Shown: positions 26,626 to 35,813 of the stretch, one piece after another
Layout of the letters: each line of letters starts with the position of its first letter
Position numbering within the stretch: the first letter of the stretch is position 1
DNA from: Chryseolinea lacunae
GTDB taxonomy: Bacteria; Bacteroidota; Bacteroidia; Cytophagales; Cyclobacteriaceae
DNA length: 64,000 bases
Direction of reading: 5' to 3'
NCBI RefSeq assembly: GCF_016735595.1
Contig: NZ_JAERRB010000020.1
Span: forward strand, 1-64,000
Notes under the pieces: model-generated
The model's input: the letters and a program-made list of their open reading frames with translations, nothing else
What the model was told of the DNA's origin: nothing
Database searches by the model: none
Position numbers and translations under genes: made by a program

Positions 26626-29046
26626 ATGACTGTAAACGAGATCGTTGAAACCCTGGGCTATCGCATTGTGCCCGACCACCGCGTGCTGGTGGATGCAGAG
26701 AAAATCGACCTCTGCTATGCGAACAATCCCGATGGAACCCTGCGGTGGCTATGGCCGTCAACGCTGCGGCATCCGCTCTTCCTGAAGTTCTATAACGTGA
26801 GGGGCCGCAAGGCCAAATTTTTTGCCTGGGCTGTCACCCTGCTGTTTCGTCTGCGCGTGCACCGGCTGATGTTCAGGCACATTTGTTTGCACGTTTTGCC
26901 CACGGCAGATGCCGTAACCCCTGTGCAAGGCGAGTGGGCAGCTTTCGCCGGCACGCCCGGACCAAATCGGAAGGTGTTGATCTATGCAAAGAAAAATGGT
27001 GCAGGCTTTTTCATAAAGCAGGCCGTCGGCGAAAACGCCATGGCCGTGCTGGCCAACGAACACGCAGCGTTGTGCTGGCTGCGGTCACAACAACCAAAGA
27101 CATTCCAGTTTCCGGAAGTGATCCAGGTTTCCGAAGGTCGTGTCAAAATTTCAGACGTGGCCACGAACGGCCAACGCACGTCGGCGTTTTCGGCGGCACA
27201 CGTTGAGGTGCTTAAGGAACTAAAATACAAGTCGTGGCAACATGCAAGGTTGTGCCAGGTGGCGTCGTGGCAAGACACAAACAACACGTTCGCGCAATTG
27301 TGCCGGAACACCGACCCACGACTTCCCAAAGGCATGCTGCGAAAAATCGGTTTTCTACTCGAATCCATCAACGACGAAAAAGTAATCGAAACGTGTTTCG
27401 CGCACGGCGACTTCACACCGTGGAACATGTTTCAAGCCGACGGAAAACTATGCATCTATGACTGGGAGATGTCGCAGCACGCACCCCTCGGCTTCGATGC
27501 GTTTCACTATATCATTCAAAACGGCATCCTTGTGGCCCGCCACCCCTGGCGAAAGATTGAGGCCGACCTGCAGGTGTTGTTTGCCAACGAGCGGGCGTTC
27601 CTGGGCATGCACACCGCCGTGGAGCAATCGTTCTATCTGTCGCTCTATCTGCTGATGCATACCGTCTACTACCTCGACCTCTACAGCCGACAAAACCAGT
27701 GGCACACCCAGGTGCGTTGGCTGCTCGACACGTGGAGCGAAGCAATCAGTGCCGTGCTGGCCAAACACATACCCCATCGCGAACTGCTGTTGATGGATGT
27801 GGTGGATGTGCTGCGCGACGAAAACTATGCGGTGCTGAAATATGACGATACCTACCCCGAACACCTCAGCCCTTTTTCAGACCTCGATGTCTGCATTACA
27901 CGTGAGGGCTACAAGAAGGCAGAACATTTTCTGGCAAACCATGCGCTCGTCAGGAGCCGGCAGGTAGTCACAAAATCGTTTATGGCCACCGAGCATCTCA
28001 TCTTGCACGACGGTTCCATGTTGAGCCTTGATTTTATCTGGGAGCTGAAACGCAAGGCACTGGTGATGATGGATATTGACACGCTGCTGCGGCATGCCCA
28101 GGTGCGATGGCACGGTGTGAAAACACCCGCTACGCTGGACGATGCACAGTATGTTGCCTTGTTCTATAGCCTCAACCATGCACCCGTGCCGGCCCGGTAT
28201 CAGAACATCCGGAGTGTTTTGCAATTGGCATCCGGCCCAACCCACGCCTTGCTGGCACACTACGTGGCCGAACCGTCGGCAGCATCGGGTGCCAACATCA
28301 GACAACACGTGAAGGCGCGCCCCGAGAACAAGGGCATTTGCCATGGCCTTCATCAGCTGCAGTATGCCCTCGACGTGGTGCGCGCAGCCATACTGAAACG
28401 CGGCATCGTGATCACGTTCAGCGGTGTGGACGGCGCGGGCAAATCCACCATCATCGAAAATGTGAAACATCGTGTGGAGAAACAATTGCGCCGGCGCGTG
28501 GTGGTGTTGCGTCACCGTCCATCGCTCCTGCCCATTCTCAGTGTGTGGACAAAGGGAAAGGCCGCCGCCGAAAAAGCAGCGGCCACCGGGTTGCCACGAC
28601 AGGGCAACAACCGGAGCACACTCTCTTCGATGTTCCGATTTGCATACTACTACACCGACTACCTCATTGGACAGCTCTACATCCACGTGCGCTATGTTCT
28701 TCGCGGCTATGTGGTGCTCTATGACCGCTACTACTTCGACTTCATTAACGATGGTCGCCGCAGCAACATTCACCTTCCCGCATTTGTTGCCCGCTGGGGA
28801 TTTACGCTGATACTCAAACCACAGTTGAACTTCTTTCTCTATGCCAACGCCGACCTCATTCTCCAGCGAAAGAAAGAGCTCGACAAAACCACGATCGAAA
28901 ACCTAACCCGTAGCTACCTCACGCTCTTCCAAAAACTGAACGACGATGGCGATGACGATCGCTACGTGCCGATCGAGAACGTGGACATGGGCGCCACCCT
29001 CAACATCATTCTGAACCGCATCGTGCCATTTGTGCACACTTCCTGA
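26626..29046 (+). CDS. Three-domain protein: APH-like kinase, nucleotidyltransferase-like, thymidylate-kinase-like
   Basis: 806 residues. Domain 1 (about 95-370) has a phosphotransferase signature of the aminoglycoside/choline kinase superfamily: His260-Gly-Asp262 with Asn267, then Asp279 in IYDWE. Domain 2 (about 375-580) looks like a nucleotidyltransferase fold: SPFSDLDV (Asp419, Asp421) and a third acidic residue Asp469 in LSLDFIWELK. Domain 3 (about 590-806) is a P-loop kinase of thymidylate kinase type: FSGVDGAGKST (600-608) and DRYYFDF for base/phosphate handling. All key residues look intact. It lies within the polysaccharide cluster and may activate or attach a phosphorylated substituent, but its reaction is unknown. 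ATG 26596 is an alternative start; 26626 is preferred from the promoter spacing. Confidence 0.8.
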   Translation: MTVNEIVETLGYRIVPDHRVLVDAEKIDLCYANNPDGTLRWLWPSTLRHPLFLKFYNVRGRKAKFFAWAVTLLFRLRVHRLMFRHICLHVLPTADAVTPVQGEWAAFAGTPGPNRKVLIYAKKNGAGFFIKQAVGENAMAVLANEHAALCWLRSQQPKTFQFPEVIQVSEGRVKISDVATNGQRTSAFSAAHVEVLKELKYKSWQHARLCQVASWQDTNNTFAQLCRNTDPRLPKGMLRKIGFLLESINDEKVIETCFAHGDFTPWNMFQADGKLCIYDWEMSQHAPLGFDAFHYIIQNGILVARHPWRKIEADLQVLFANERAFLGMHTAVEQSFYLSLYLLMHTVYYLDLYSRQNQWHTQVRWLLDTWSEAISAVLAKHIPHRELLLMDVVDVLRDENYAVLKYDDTYPEHLSPFSDLDVCITREGYKKAEHFLANHALVRSRQVVTKSFMATEHLILHDGSMLSLDFIWELKRKALVMMDIDTLLRHAQVRWHGVKTPATLDDAQYVALFYSLNHAPVPARYQNIRSVLQLASGPTHALLAHYVAEPSAASGANIRQHVKARPENKGICHGLHQLQYALDVVRAAILKRGIVITFSGVDGAGKSTIIENVKHRVEKQLRRRVVVLRHRPSLLPILSVWTKGKAAAEKAAATGLPRQGNNRSTLSSMFRFAYYYTDYLIGQLYIHVRYVLRGYVVLYDRYYFDFINDGRRSNIHLPAFVARWGFTLILKPQLNFFLYANADLILQRKKELDKTTIENLTRSYLTLFQKLNDDGDDDRYVPIENVDMGATLNIILNRIVPFVHTS

Positions 29047-29057
29047 ATTGTTATACC

Positions 29058-29750
29058 ATGAAAACACAGCTTGAGAAAATCATCAGACTGCGCAATCCTG
29101 CCTTTTGTTTCGACAAGGCGCTGAGTGGCGCCATGCTGCGGGCGTTTCTGTGGCAACAAGTGGTGCGCCTGGTGCGCGGATGGCGAACACTCCTTTGGCT
29201 TCAACGGCCGCAAGGTGCTTTGCTGGGCCGGGGCGTGTGCTTCCACTATCGTTCCAGGATACGGTGGGGAAGATTTATGAAACTTGACACAGGCGTTTGC
29301 CTGAGCGCCCTCGGCATCGAAGGCATCACACTGGGCAACCACGTGAGCATTGGGGCGTACAGCCGTGTGGTTGTGTCAACCTCACTAAACCACGTGGGGC
29401 AACACATCCGCATCGGCCACCATGTGGGCATTGGCGAGTTCGCCTATCTGGGTGGCGGTGGAGGACTGGAGATAGGCGACGACACCATCATTGGACAATA
29501 CTTCAGTTGTCATCCGGAAAATCACAACTACCGCGACCTCACCACCCCCATTCGCTCGCAAGGCGTCACCCGCAAAGGCATTGCCATCGGAAGCAATTGC
29601 TGGATCGGCAGCAAGGTCACCGTGCTCGATGGCGTGAACATCGGCACAGGTTGTGTAGTGGCCGCCGGCGCCGTCGTGACTCAATCCTTCCCGCCGCATA
29701 GTGTCATCGGTGGCGTGCCTGCCAAACTAATCAACCACAGACATGCGTGA
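29058..29750 (+). CDS. Hexapeptide-repeat acyltransferase
   Basis: 230 residues of left-handed beta-helix type: repeated (I/L/V)GxxxxI units such as ITLGNHVSIGAYSRVV, IRIGHHVGIGEFAYLG, LEIGDDTIIGQYFSCH and IAIGSNCWIGSKVTVLDGVNIGTGCVVAAGAVV, closing with the family hallmark VIGGVPAKLI. The central HPENHNYRD provides the likely catalytic His. It should O-acetylate (or otherwise acylate) a sugar of the repeat unit, using acetyl-CoA. It overlaps the next gene by eight bases. Confidence 0.92.
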   Translation: MKTQLEKIIRLRNPAFCFDKALSGAMLRAFLWQQVVRLVRGWRTLLWLQRPQGALLGRGVCFHYRSRIRWGRFMKLDTGVCLSALGIEGITLGNHVSIGAYSRVVVSTSLNHVGQHIRIGHHVGIGEFAYLGGGGGLEIGDDTIIGQYFSCHPENHNYRDLTTPIRSQGVTRKGIAIGSNCWIGSKVTVLDGVNIGTGCVVAAGAVVTQSFPPHSVIGGVPAKLINHRHA

Positions 29751-30978
29751 TTCAAAAATCATCCTGGCCACAGCCTACGCAGTGAACCCCTATAAAGGAT
29801 CGGAAGATGGCATGGGGTGGAACCTCATTTGCCAGATTGCCCGCTTCCGCCCGGTCATTGCTGTGACGCGCCAAAACAATCGCCGCCACATCGAGCAGTT
29901 CATGCAGGAACATCCCAACCCGCTCTATGCAAACATGGTGTTTGAATATTTCGACCTGCCCTACTGGATGCGCTTTTGGAAAAAAGGCGGACGCGGCGCA
30001 ATGCTATACTTCTGGATGTGGCAACGCGCTCTTCCCGGATTCATAAGACAGCGGAAACTTGTTTTCGACATTGCACACAACCTGAATTTCCACAACGATT
30101 GGACACCCTCCTATTTGTGGAAACTCAAGAAGCCCTTTGTGTGGGGGCCCATAGGTCACCACCCCCAAATCCCCGCAGCATTTCTGAAGCCCTACAAGAA
30201 ACGCTACCGCTTTTATGAAACGCTCACATGGCACGTCAAAAATGCATTCTGGAAATTTTCACCGGCGCTGCGCAACACCATATCGCATGCAGCCCATGTG
30301 CTGTGCATGAACCGCGCGGTGGCCAACGTCATTGACCTGTCGAAGAAACAGGTGAGCATCATGCCTTCGGTGGCGACCGAAGATCACAACAACCACCGGT
30401 CCCAACCCCGACAGAAGTTCACCGTGCTGTCGGCGGGGCGTCTGGTCCCTTTGAAAGGGTTCGATCTCACCATCCTTTCGTTTGCCCGTTTTTTGGCCAC
30501 GTTGCACCCGGTCGAACAGGAGCGTTGTGAATTAATCATTGTGGGCAGCGGCCCCGAAGAATCCTACTATCGACACCTCGTGCAGCAACAGGGTGTGGAG
30601 GCCCATGTGCGCTTTTTTGCGTGGATGGAAAGATCGTTGTTGCTGCAACAGTATGCCGACGCTGCCGCCTTTCTCTTTCCATCGCACGAAGGGGCGGGCA
30701 TGGTGGTGGCCGAAGCCCTGTCGTTTGGGGTGCCCGTGGTTTGTCTCGACAATTCCGGCCCCGGCGAGTTCATAGACGCATCCTGCGGCATAGCCGTGCC
30801 GGCAACTTCCGTCAACGAAACCATCAACGGACTGGCCGCCGCGTTGGGCGGTCTTCATGGCGATGAGCGTAAACGTCGCGCCCTCAGCCACGGCGCGCGG
30901 GCCCGGTTCGAATCGCATTTTCAATGGAACCGACGTGGCGATCAACTCGACCACCTCTATCAAAATCTGTCTGTATGA
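29743..30978 (+). CDS. GT4-family glycosyltransferase
   Basis: 411 residues. The N-terminal half contains YKGSEDGMGWNLICQIARF and the acceptor-side segments. The donor half has FTVLSAGRLVPLKGFDLTILSFARF and the EX7E region FPSHEGAGMVVAEALSFGVPVVCLDNSGPGEF. Family GT4, nucleotide-sugar dependent, cytoplasmic face of the inner membrane. Its start lies inside the acyltransferase gene and its TGA overlaps the next ATG, so translation of three genes is coupled. Confidence 0.92.
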   Translation: MRDSKIILATAYAVNPYKGSEDGMGWNLICQIARFRPVIAVTRQNNRRHIEQFMQEHPNPLYANMVFEYFDLPYWMRFWKKGGRGAMLYFWMWQRALPGFIRQRKLVFDIAHNLNFHNDWTPSYLWKLKKPFVWGPIGHHPQIPAAFLKPYKKRYRFYETLTWHVKNAFWKFSPALRNTISHAAHVLCMNRAVANVIDLSKKQVSIMPSVATEDHNNHRSQPRQKFTVLSAGRLVPLKGFDLTILSFARFLATLHPVEQERCELIIVGSGPEESYYRHLVQQQGVEAHVRFFAWMERSLLLQQYADAAAFLFPSHEGAGMVVAEALSFGVPVVCLDNSGPGEFIDASCGIAVPATSVNETINGLAAALGGLHGDERKRRALSHGARARFESHFQWNRRGDQLDHLYQNLSV

Positions 30979-33389
30979 AAATATACGCTTTCCATTTACT
31001 GAACGATTATAGCGGCAGCCCCAAAGTGCTGATGCAACTCATTAAGGGATGGGTAAAAAAAAACATGGATGTCACGGTGGTCACAAGTTCAGGACGCGAT
31101 GGCTTTCTGAGCAACCTTCAGGGCGTGCGTTATGTCCGCTACTGGTATCGGTGGGCGGCAAACCCCTGGCTTCGCCTGTTCAATCTCAGTGTCAGTCAGG
31201 CATTGCTCTTCTTCACGCTATTTTTCAAAGTAAAAAAAGGAGACGTTCTGTACATCAACACCGTGCTGCCGTTTGGCGCGGCCTTTCTGGGCAAGGCAAA
31301 AGGTTGTTGTGTTGTGTATCACATTCACGAAACCACCATGCGCCCGCCGGTGCTGAAAAAATTTCTGTTTGGCATTGTCAGGTGGGCTGCCGACCAGGTC
31401 ATCTATGTGTCGCACGCCCTGTCCGAAACCGAGCCGATGCCCGGCAAAAATGTTCAGGTGTGCTACAACGCCATGGAAGACTCGTTTCTCGCCATGGCCG
31501 AACAAAACGTGAAGCCCCTTGGTGCGCCGCGCAATGTGCTGATGGTTTGTTCGCTCAAAGTGTATAAGGGGATCTATGAATTCCTGGCGTTGGCCGAGTG
31601 GCATCCCGAATGCCAGTTCAGGTTGGTCGTGAATGCGTCGCGCACCGACATCGATCGTTTTGTGCAAGGCGTGGTGGTCTCCGACAACGTGGAGATCTTC
31701 AGCACGCAAACGGACCTCCACCCCTTCTACCGCTGGGCCGACGTGGTGGTGAACTTGTCGCGCCCCGACCTATGGGTAGAAACCTTCGGCCTCACCGTGC
31801 TCGAAGGCATGGCCTATGGACTTCCCTGCATTGTGCCGCCGGTGGGCGGCATCGCCGAAATTGTTACCGACGGCGTGGTGGGCTTTCATGCCGACTCCCG
31901 CAACCTGGCGAATGTGTCCGTCATGCTCAAGGTGCTGCTGAACAACAACCACCTCTATCGCTACATGAAAGCAAAAGCAAAAGCCCGTGTTGAGCATTTT
32001 CGCGAAGCGTCGATGGAGGCGCAAAGCTTCGCGATGCTCTCGCGTTTGTGTGGCGGAAAGGCATTCCACGACGTGGAAACGATCCCGCAGAAACCTGCCT
32101 GGTTTGCTTCCAGGCAGCCTTTTATCCATTGGCACACGAATGGTATTTCGCCCGTCATGAAATCAACACCACACCCCCGCGAGAAAAAGAAAGTCGCCGT
32201 GATTGGCACGGTAGGATTGCCGGCAAACTATGGCGGCTTTGAAACACTCGCCGACCACCTGGTGAAAAACCTGGGCGATCAATACCACCTCACCGTATAT
32301 TGTTCCGGTCGAAAATATCCAAAACCCAACCGGCTCAAAAACTATCTGCAGGCCCGTCTGACATACGTGCCCCTCGATGCCAACGGCATTCAAAGTATTG
32401 CCTACGACACGCTTTCGATTTTGCACGCGTTGCTTTATGCTGATGTGTTGCTGATTCTCGGCGTGGCGGGCGCGTGGATGCTGCCCTTTGTGCGGCTCTT
32501 CACCAACAAAAAAATCATCATCTCGATCGACGGCATCGAGTGGAAGCGCGACAAGTGGAACACCCTGGCCAAATGCTACTTGTGGTGGGCCGAAAAATTG
32601 GCCGTCCGCTATTCTCACATCGACATATCCGATAACGAATCCATACAAGACTACACGGCAAAACGCTATGGCACCCTCAGCCGCATCATCGAGTATGGCG
32701 CCGACCACACACTCCATGTCAGTCCTGCATTTCAGGACAAGGAGCAGTATTCCTTTCTGCGCAAGCCCTATGCATTCAAAGTCTGCCGGATCGAACCCGA
32801 AAACAATGTGCACGAAGTGCTGGCGGCATTTGCCAAACTGCCCAGGCATACGTTTGTGATGGTGGGCAACTGGGAGAAGAGTGCCTATGGCCGCGACCTT
32901 CGAAGAACCTACAAGGACTTTGCAAACCTCCACCTGCTAGACCCCATCTATAACCAGCGAACACTCGACATGCTGCGCGGCAATGCGCTCGTGTATGTAC
33001 ACGGCCATTCCGCGGGCGGCACCAATCCCTCGCTGGTAGAGGCCATGCACCTGGGGCTTCCCGTCATCGCCTTCAATGTTTCCTACAACCGCACGACCAC
33101 CGAAGACAAAGCCCTGTATTTTAGAAACGCCGAAGAGCTTGTTCAAATCATCGAAACCACATCGGTGCATACGTTGAAAGAACTCGCCAACACAATGCGC
33201 CAAATTGCCATGCGCCGGTACACCTGGAAGCTGATCGCTTCAAAGTATGCGCACCTCGTTCAGGAAGTGCTCACCGCGAAAGTGAAACCCTCTATTGCCG
33301 CAAAAGTGACAACGATAGACGAGGCCGTGCTGGCGCGTTACCAGGCAGAGCACCTTAAATTCAGCAATACCTTCTACGAAAAACGATAA
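30975..33389 (+). CDS. Double glycosyltransferase (GT4 fused to DUF1972-type GT)
   Basis: 804 residues in one frame. Residues 1-370 form a complete GT4 enzyme (YSGSPKVLMQLI, VLMVCSLKVYKGIYEFL, EX7E region RPDLWVETFGLTVLEGMAYGLPCIVPPVGG). Residues 395-804 form a second, complete enzyme with a DUF1972 N-terminal half (KVAVIGTVGLPANYGGFETLADHLV, typical of rhamnosyltransferase-like proteins) and a donor half (GHSAGGTNPSLVEAMHLGLPVIAFNV). The 25-residue linker (about 370-394) is encoded by DNA that contains palindrome copy 3 and a strong hairpin. An internal ATG at 32157 is the natural start of the second enzyme. It may be a genuine fusion or two genes joined by loss of a stop codon. Confidence 0.85.
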   Translation: MKIYAFHLLNDYSGSPKVLMQLIKGWVKKNMDVTVVTSSGRDGFLSNLQGVRYVRYWYRWAANPWLRLFNLSVSQALLFFTLFFKVKKGDVLYINTVLPFGAAFLGKAKGCCVVYHIHETTMRPPVLKKFLFGIVRWAADQVIYVSHALSETEPMPGKNVQVCYNAMEDSFLAMAEQNVKPLGAPRNVLMVCSLKVYKGIYEFLALAEWHPECQFRLVVNASRTDIDRFVQGVVVSDNVEIFSTQTDLHPFYRWADVVVNLSRPDLWVETFGLTVLEGMAYGLPCIVPPVGGIAEIVTDGVVGFHADSRNLANVSVMLKVLLNNNHLYRYMKAKAKARVEHFREASMEAQSFAMLSRLCGGKAFHDVETIPQKPAWFASRQPFIHWHTNGISPVMKSTPHPREKKKVAVIGTVGLPANYGGFETLADHLVKNLGDQYHLTVYCSGRKYPKPNRLKNYLQARLTYVPLDANGIQSIAYDTLSILHALLYADVLLILGVAGAWMLPFVRLFTNKKIIISIDGIEWKRDKWNTLAKCYLWWAEKLAVRYSHIDISDNESIQDYTAKRYGTLSRIIEYGADHTLHVSPAFQDKEQYSFLRKPYAFKVCRIEPENNVHEVLAAFAKLPRHTFVMVGNWEKSAYGRDLRRTYKDFANLHLLDPIYNQRTLDMLRGNALVYVHGHSAGGTNPSLVEAMHLGLPVIAFNVSYNRTTTEDKALYFRNAEELVQIIETTSVHTLKELANTMRQIAMRRYTWKLIASKYAHLVQEVLTAKVKPSIAAKVTTIDEAVLARYQAEHLKFSNTFYEKR
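32063..32079 (+). promoter_or_regulatory. Palindrome WTTCCAC-N3-GTGGAAW, copy 3
   Basis: ATTCCAC-GAC-GTGGAAA, inside the linker of the double glycosyltransferase gene. TTGGCAC with its GG at 32131 lies exactly 60 bases from the centre, as at copy 1, and TGG follows at the same distance. The internal ATG 32157 is 26 bases beyond. Confidence 0.5.
32095..32123 (+). terminator. Terminator-like hairpin inside a reading frame
   Basis: CTGCCTGG (32095-32102) and CCAGGCAG (32110-32117) form a perfect 8-bp stem with a 7-base loop, followed by CCTTTTA. Such structures usually lie between genes; here it falls in the translated linker between two glycosyltransferase domains. Its T-run is short, so termination would be partial at best. 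Confidence 0.4.
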
Positions 33390-33391
33390 CC

Positions 33392-34474
33392 ATGAAAATG
33401 ATCTTCGAAAACTTTCTTCCCGCAACGGTGGCCCTCATCTTTTCCATGGTTGTCATTCCCGTGTTCAAATCCCTGGCCTGGAAAGTGGGGCTCGTAGACC
33501 GGCCAAATGCGCGAAAGGTTCATGACCAGCCGGTGCCGCTGGTGGGTGGCATTTCCATCGCCGTCACCACCGCGTTGGCCTTGTTGCTGAGCCCCGCATT
33601 TTTGCACGCCCTCAACCAGCACTGGGCGTTGCTTGGTGGCGCGCTGGTGCTATTGGCAACGGGCGTGCTGGACGACCGGCTGAACATCAAACCGGTGTAC
33701 CGGCTTTTCATTCAGCTGGCGTCTGCCTACGTGGTCTGTTCGTCGGGCATACGCATCACATCCCTGTACGGCATTTTTGGTATCGACGAAATTCCGCTGG
33801 CACTTCAATATGGCCTGACCATGATCGTGATCACCGGCGTCGTCAACGCCTACAACCTTATGGACGGTGTGGACGGACTCCTGGGAGGTCTCACGCTGAT
33901 CGGATTTTCGGTGCTGGCCATCATTGCCTTTCAACTGCGCCAATATGATCTCGCCGTGCTCTACATCACGCTCGTGGGCGCCGTCATCGGATTTCTGTAT
34001 CACAACCTCAGCAAAAACAAAATCTTTATGGGCGATGGCGGATCGCTTTTTCTGGGGTTCATACTTTCTGTGTCGGCCATCACGTTGCTCAACACAGCCG
34101 GCACCGGCGGGCCGGTCGAACAAGTGAAAGTGTTGCTGTTGGTGTCCGGCATTTTTCTCGTGCCCGTGCTCGACTCGCTGCGCGTCTACCGCTCACGAAT
34201 AAAAAAAGGCGTATCGCCTTTCACTGCCGACAAAACGCATCTGCACCACCTCTTTCTTCAACTCGGCCTCACGCACAAAAAAACATCCATACTCATCAGC
34301 ATCACCGTAACCTGCGTCCTGCTCATCACCGCGGGTTTGATTTATCTGATTCCCGTCACGTGGGTAATTCTGTCGGCCGTGTTGTTGTTTGCCGCCGTAA
34401 CGTCGTTGCTCAACGTGAACCGTTCTGTGGTGGAGTGGAAAAAAATACTGGAAAAAATGGAGTCCGGCAAGTAG
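33392..34474 (+). CDS. WecA/MraY-like undecaprenyl-phosphate sugar-1-phosphate transferase
   Basis: 360 residues with about ten membrane segments. The family motifs are complete: DRPNARKVHDQPVPLVGGI near the N-terminus, the aspartate pair in GVLDDRLNI, NAYNLMDGVDGL, FMGDGGSLFLGF and the HLHHLFLQLGLTHKK loop. It transfers a HexNAc-1-phosphate from UDP-sugar to undecaprenyl phosphate, the first step of repeat-unit assembly. It lies two bases after the double glycosyltransferase and is the last gene of the polysaccharide run. The following gene is convergent. Confidence 0.93.
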   Translation: MKMIFENFLPATVALIFSMVVIPVFKSLAWKVGLVDRPNARKVHDQPVPLVGGISIAVTTALALLLSPAFLHALNQHWALLGGALVLLATGVLDDRLNIKPVYRLFIQLASAYVVCSSGIRITSLYGIFGIDEIPLALQYGLTMIVITGVVNAYNLMDGVDGLLGGLTLIGFSVLAIIAFQLRQYDLAVLYITLVGAVIGFLYHNLSKNKIFMGDGGSLFLGFILSVSAITLLNTAGTGGPVEQVKVLLLVSGIFLVPVLDSLRVYRSRIKKGVSPFTADKTHLHHLFLQLGLTHKKTSILISITVTCVLLITAGLIYLIPVTWVILSAVLLFAAVTSLLNVNRSVVEWKKILEKMESGK

Positions 34475-34505
34475 TGGAGAAATCCAAGCGCCGTTGGCAG
34501 TGTCA

Positions 34506-35813
34506 TCATTTAAGCCTCCACAAAAAACCGCCTGCCGATTTGCTTCGCCCGTGAATCACCGAAGAAATGCACGACACCTGAATGCCTTCGCTTCGGGACG
34601 CCGCCGAAAGACTGGGAAATTCGCCAAGCCTTTCCCCATCGATAGAATACTTATAAATCGACTTACTCACCCGCTTCAACTTCGCGAGGGCCGAACCCTG
34701 GAGAGTTTCCAGGTTCAGTTTTTCAACCACCTTTCCATACCGCCACACAAAGCCTCCCGCAGTTCTGCATTTGCCGGTGGCTGCCGCCGAAATACTTGAC
34801 GACGTCACCCCTGTTCTTCGTTCCGCCTCCTGGCCGCTCCTAAACTCCGCAAGCTTTCTACCGTCGCGGTCATATTGTGTAACCGCACGCGCTTTGTTTT
34901 GTGAAGGAGTTTTCGCAAGCTCACCAAAATAGCGATTCCCCTTTGTGCGCCACACAAACCCACCTGCCGATCGCTTCGGCTTGTCTAAAACTGTCGATAT
35001 ACCCGACGTATCTATCGCGCATGCTTTCGCCGCTTCTGCCAGACTTGAATATTTTTTTATCACCTTGCCCGACAGCGCATATTGAACAACTTCCTTTCCG
35101 TTTCGCGCACCGCGACTGGGTCTAAACGATGAAGACATCCGGGCAGGTGCCACCGCATAGCGCCGCGCACGAGCGCCGTCACGTTTATTTTTAGCCCTTG
35201 GATTCTTCTTAATTTTCTGAGCGAAGCATCCATACTCACCTTGATAGTCTTCGTTTTCAAAACGCCACACAAACCCATACGACAATTTGGATTGTTTGCT
35301 GGCGCAATGGAGCAACGCCGTGTTGCAAAAGCCCGTTGCCTTGCAAGCCTGGTTCACACTATCGTAGCGTGCAACCCTCAACCCTTCGGGCGTATATTGC
35401 ACAATGCCTTTGGGCCTGTTCCGGATCGTATCTTTCAGTTCCCCGTCGTAAGTTTCTCCATCATATCGCCAAACATAGCCACTGCCAAACCTGAATTTCC
35501 GCAGGGCTGCGCCACTGATCGTTTTGCCGCTGATCTTTGTCGCGCGCGCGGCTTCCGTAACACTCAAAAACCTCGCTATTTTCTCGCCCGCAATGCTGTA
35601 TTGCGTCACGGGTCTTTCTCTGGAAAAACCCGACTGTTCACCGCCGTAGTAGTCGCCCTTGTAGCGATAAACAAATCCCCGAAGTTGCAGCACTTTTTTC
35701 TGTGCAGCCCTCCTCACACTAACACGATGGGTGCCGGTGGCCTTCGACGCCATGGCAATGCTTTCAAACTCAGCTATCTTCTTTCCGTCCAGCGAATATT
35801 GTATAATCGGACG
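34506..35813 (-). repeat. Six tandem NUMOD1-like coding repeats
   Basis: The last 435 codons of the HNH gene encode six modules with common anchors (QY, SxxEA, GFVWR). Spacers between modules 3-4 and 4-5 are longer and basic (for example residues 378-418). The modules differ most in the putative recognition segment, as expected if each reads different bases. Confidence 0.75.
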
